This document shows positions 63,495-64,000 of a stretch of DNA of 64,000 nt, in pieces. This stretch comes from Sulfurimonas autotrophica DSM 16294. Lineage in GTDB: Bacteria; Campylobacterota; Campylobacteria; Campylobacterales; Sulfurimonadaceae. Below the pieces are notes generated by a model that did no database searches, had not been told where the DNA came from, and saw only the letters and a program-made list of their open reading frames with translations. The position numbers and the translations under genes are program-made. The stretch's first letter is position 1. Every line of letters starts with the position of its first letter. The stretch covers positions 1,488,001 to 1,552,000 of the forward strand of contig NC_014506.1 of the NCBI RefSeq assembly GCF_000147355.1, read 5' to 3'.

Positions 63495-64000
63495 ATAAAT
63501 TATCGACTAATTTTTTTGTAGAAGCATACACATCATCAACAGTAGGAGAGCTGTATTCTATATTGAAAACGCAATCATGTTTTGCTTCTCTTGGCCAGTA
63601 CCTAAAAGGCGGAATCTGAAAAAATATCCCCACAGTAGGCGTTTGCAAGGCAATTCCAATATTCCTGATACCTGTATCATTAGAGACTAAACACCTGCTA
63701 TCGGACAAAAACTGCATGACATCTTCTATACTCATTGTCTCTTGCAAAGCAACATTCTTTATAGGAGCCAACGGTTCATAAATTTCTAAGAACTTTTCAT
63801 TTTCTCCGATACCCTGCAAAATAACATGCTCATAATTTTTATATTCTTGGGACATTTTTTCTATCAGTTGTCTAAATTTATCTTTTTCCCAGCATTTATT
63901 TTCCGTAGAGGCTCCGGCAAAATATATAATGCGTTTTTCCTCTCTTTTTGGGTATTTTTCATTCAACCCATACTCTAAATTTGTTCTTGTTTTTGCTCCT
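63484..64000 (-). CDS. GT9-family glycosyltransferase, C-terminal part (runs off the right edge)
   Basis: The frame is open to the window edge and continues beyond it, so the TTG at 63966 is not the true start. The 171 visible residues are the C-terminal domain of a heptosyltransferase-like protein: RIIYFAGASTENKCWEKDKF, then VILQGIGENEK, and SRCLVSNDTGIRNIGIALQTPTVGIF for the sugar-nucleotide site. PPFRYWPREAKHDCVF follows. It is first in the visible minus-strand glycosyltransferase unit. Confidence 0.85.
   Translation of the reverse strand, partial: GAKTRTNLEYGLNEKYPKREEKRIIYFAGASTENKCWEKDKFRQLIEKMSQEYKNYEHVILQGIGENEKFLEIYEPLAPIKNVALQETMSIEDVMQFLSDSRCLVSNDTGIRNIGIALQTPTVGIFFQIPPFRYWPREAKHDCVFNIEYSSPTVDDVYASTKKLVDNLYEK

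Noticed and set aside
63484-63966. Complete gene starting at TTG 63966
   Set aside because: The frame stays open to base 64000 and the protein lacks the N-terminal half of the GT9 fold, so it is cut by the window edge.

Overview
The window reads as chromosome of a Campylobacterota (Epsilonproteobacteria) member, most likely a Sulfurimonas-like sulfur oxidiser. The DNA is AT-rich and gene-dense. The supporting genes are sulfide:quinone oxidoreductase, the futalosine menaquinone enzyme MqnE, a fused IspDF, a single-subunit PglB oligosaccharyltransferase, a DUF3365-type heme sensor cyclase and many two-component and chemotaxis proteins. The genus is inferred from gene content; I could run no database search. 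I saw no tRNA, rRNA, CRISPR array or prophage.

Layout. Bases 1-6156 (minus strand) hold a tightly overlapping surface-sugar operon led by an EPS-type MarR regulator. It makes GDP-mannose, GDP-4-keto-6-deoxymannose and probably GDP-colitose (manC, gmd, Fcl/ColC, colD), then enters a CDP-glucose branch (rfbF, rfbG; rfbG runs off the left edge). Bases 6431-11871 carry pgi, galU, pglB and a family 2 glycosyltransferase. Bases 11988-12494 encode a REP-associated tyrosine transposase (RAYT). Bases 12607-16778 hold mqnE with an autoinducer-2 processing set (lsrK, class II aldolase, lsrG-like). Bases 16981-29867 are mainly core metabolism and signalling: glnD, glmS, a heme-sensor diguanylate cyclase, mrp, thiC, ispDF, a receiver protein lacking its phosphoacceptor, a diverged sulfate adenylyltransferase and pgpA. 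Bases 29922-43939 carry mscS, gdhA, a CZB chemoreceptor, small membrane proteins, a response regulator facing a hybrid kinase, a membrane-bound inactive peptide-deformylase homologue, and sqr with a small downstream partner. Bases 44109-53922 carry pepN, rhlE, a GGDEF/EAL protein, DUF2062, lgt, an Fe-S protein and hemN. Bases 54224-64000 form an LPS/polysaccharide region: an MsbA-type exporter, GT9 and GT4 transferases, a GtrABC-like set, an acyltransferase, and a scar joining a truncated O-antigen-ligase fragment to the tail of a methyltransferase.

The main unusual system is a dispersed palindromic repeat family with the RAYT that probably mobilises it. The short form is GCCCAGGTTAAAACCTGGG followed by TTCCGAA, with arm variants that keep base-pairing. 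A long form carries two hairpins nested inside the outer stem. About twenty copies sit in two zones (6.2-16.9 kb and 54.0-57.3 kb) and none was seen between. They usually lie just after a stop codon with the TTCCGAA tail towards the gene. Copies also lie in-frame inside galU (an inverted pair, about 45 extra residues) and pgi, and one supplies the stop codon of a glycosyltransferase gene. A second, independent signal is the palindrome TTACATGTAA, which I count twelve times, mostly inside genes.

Several start codons were revised from what lies upstream. mscS and the family 2 glycosyltransferase appear to start at ATT and ATA behind good ribosome binding sites; gdhA, ispDF and the RAYT start at TTG.
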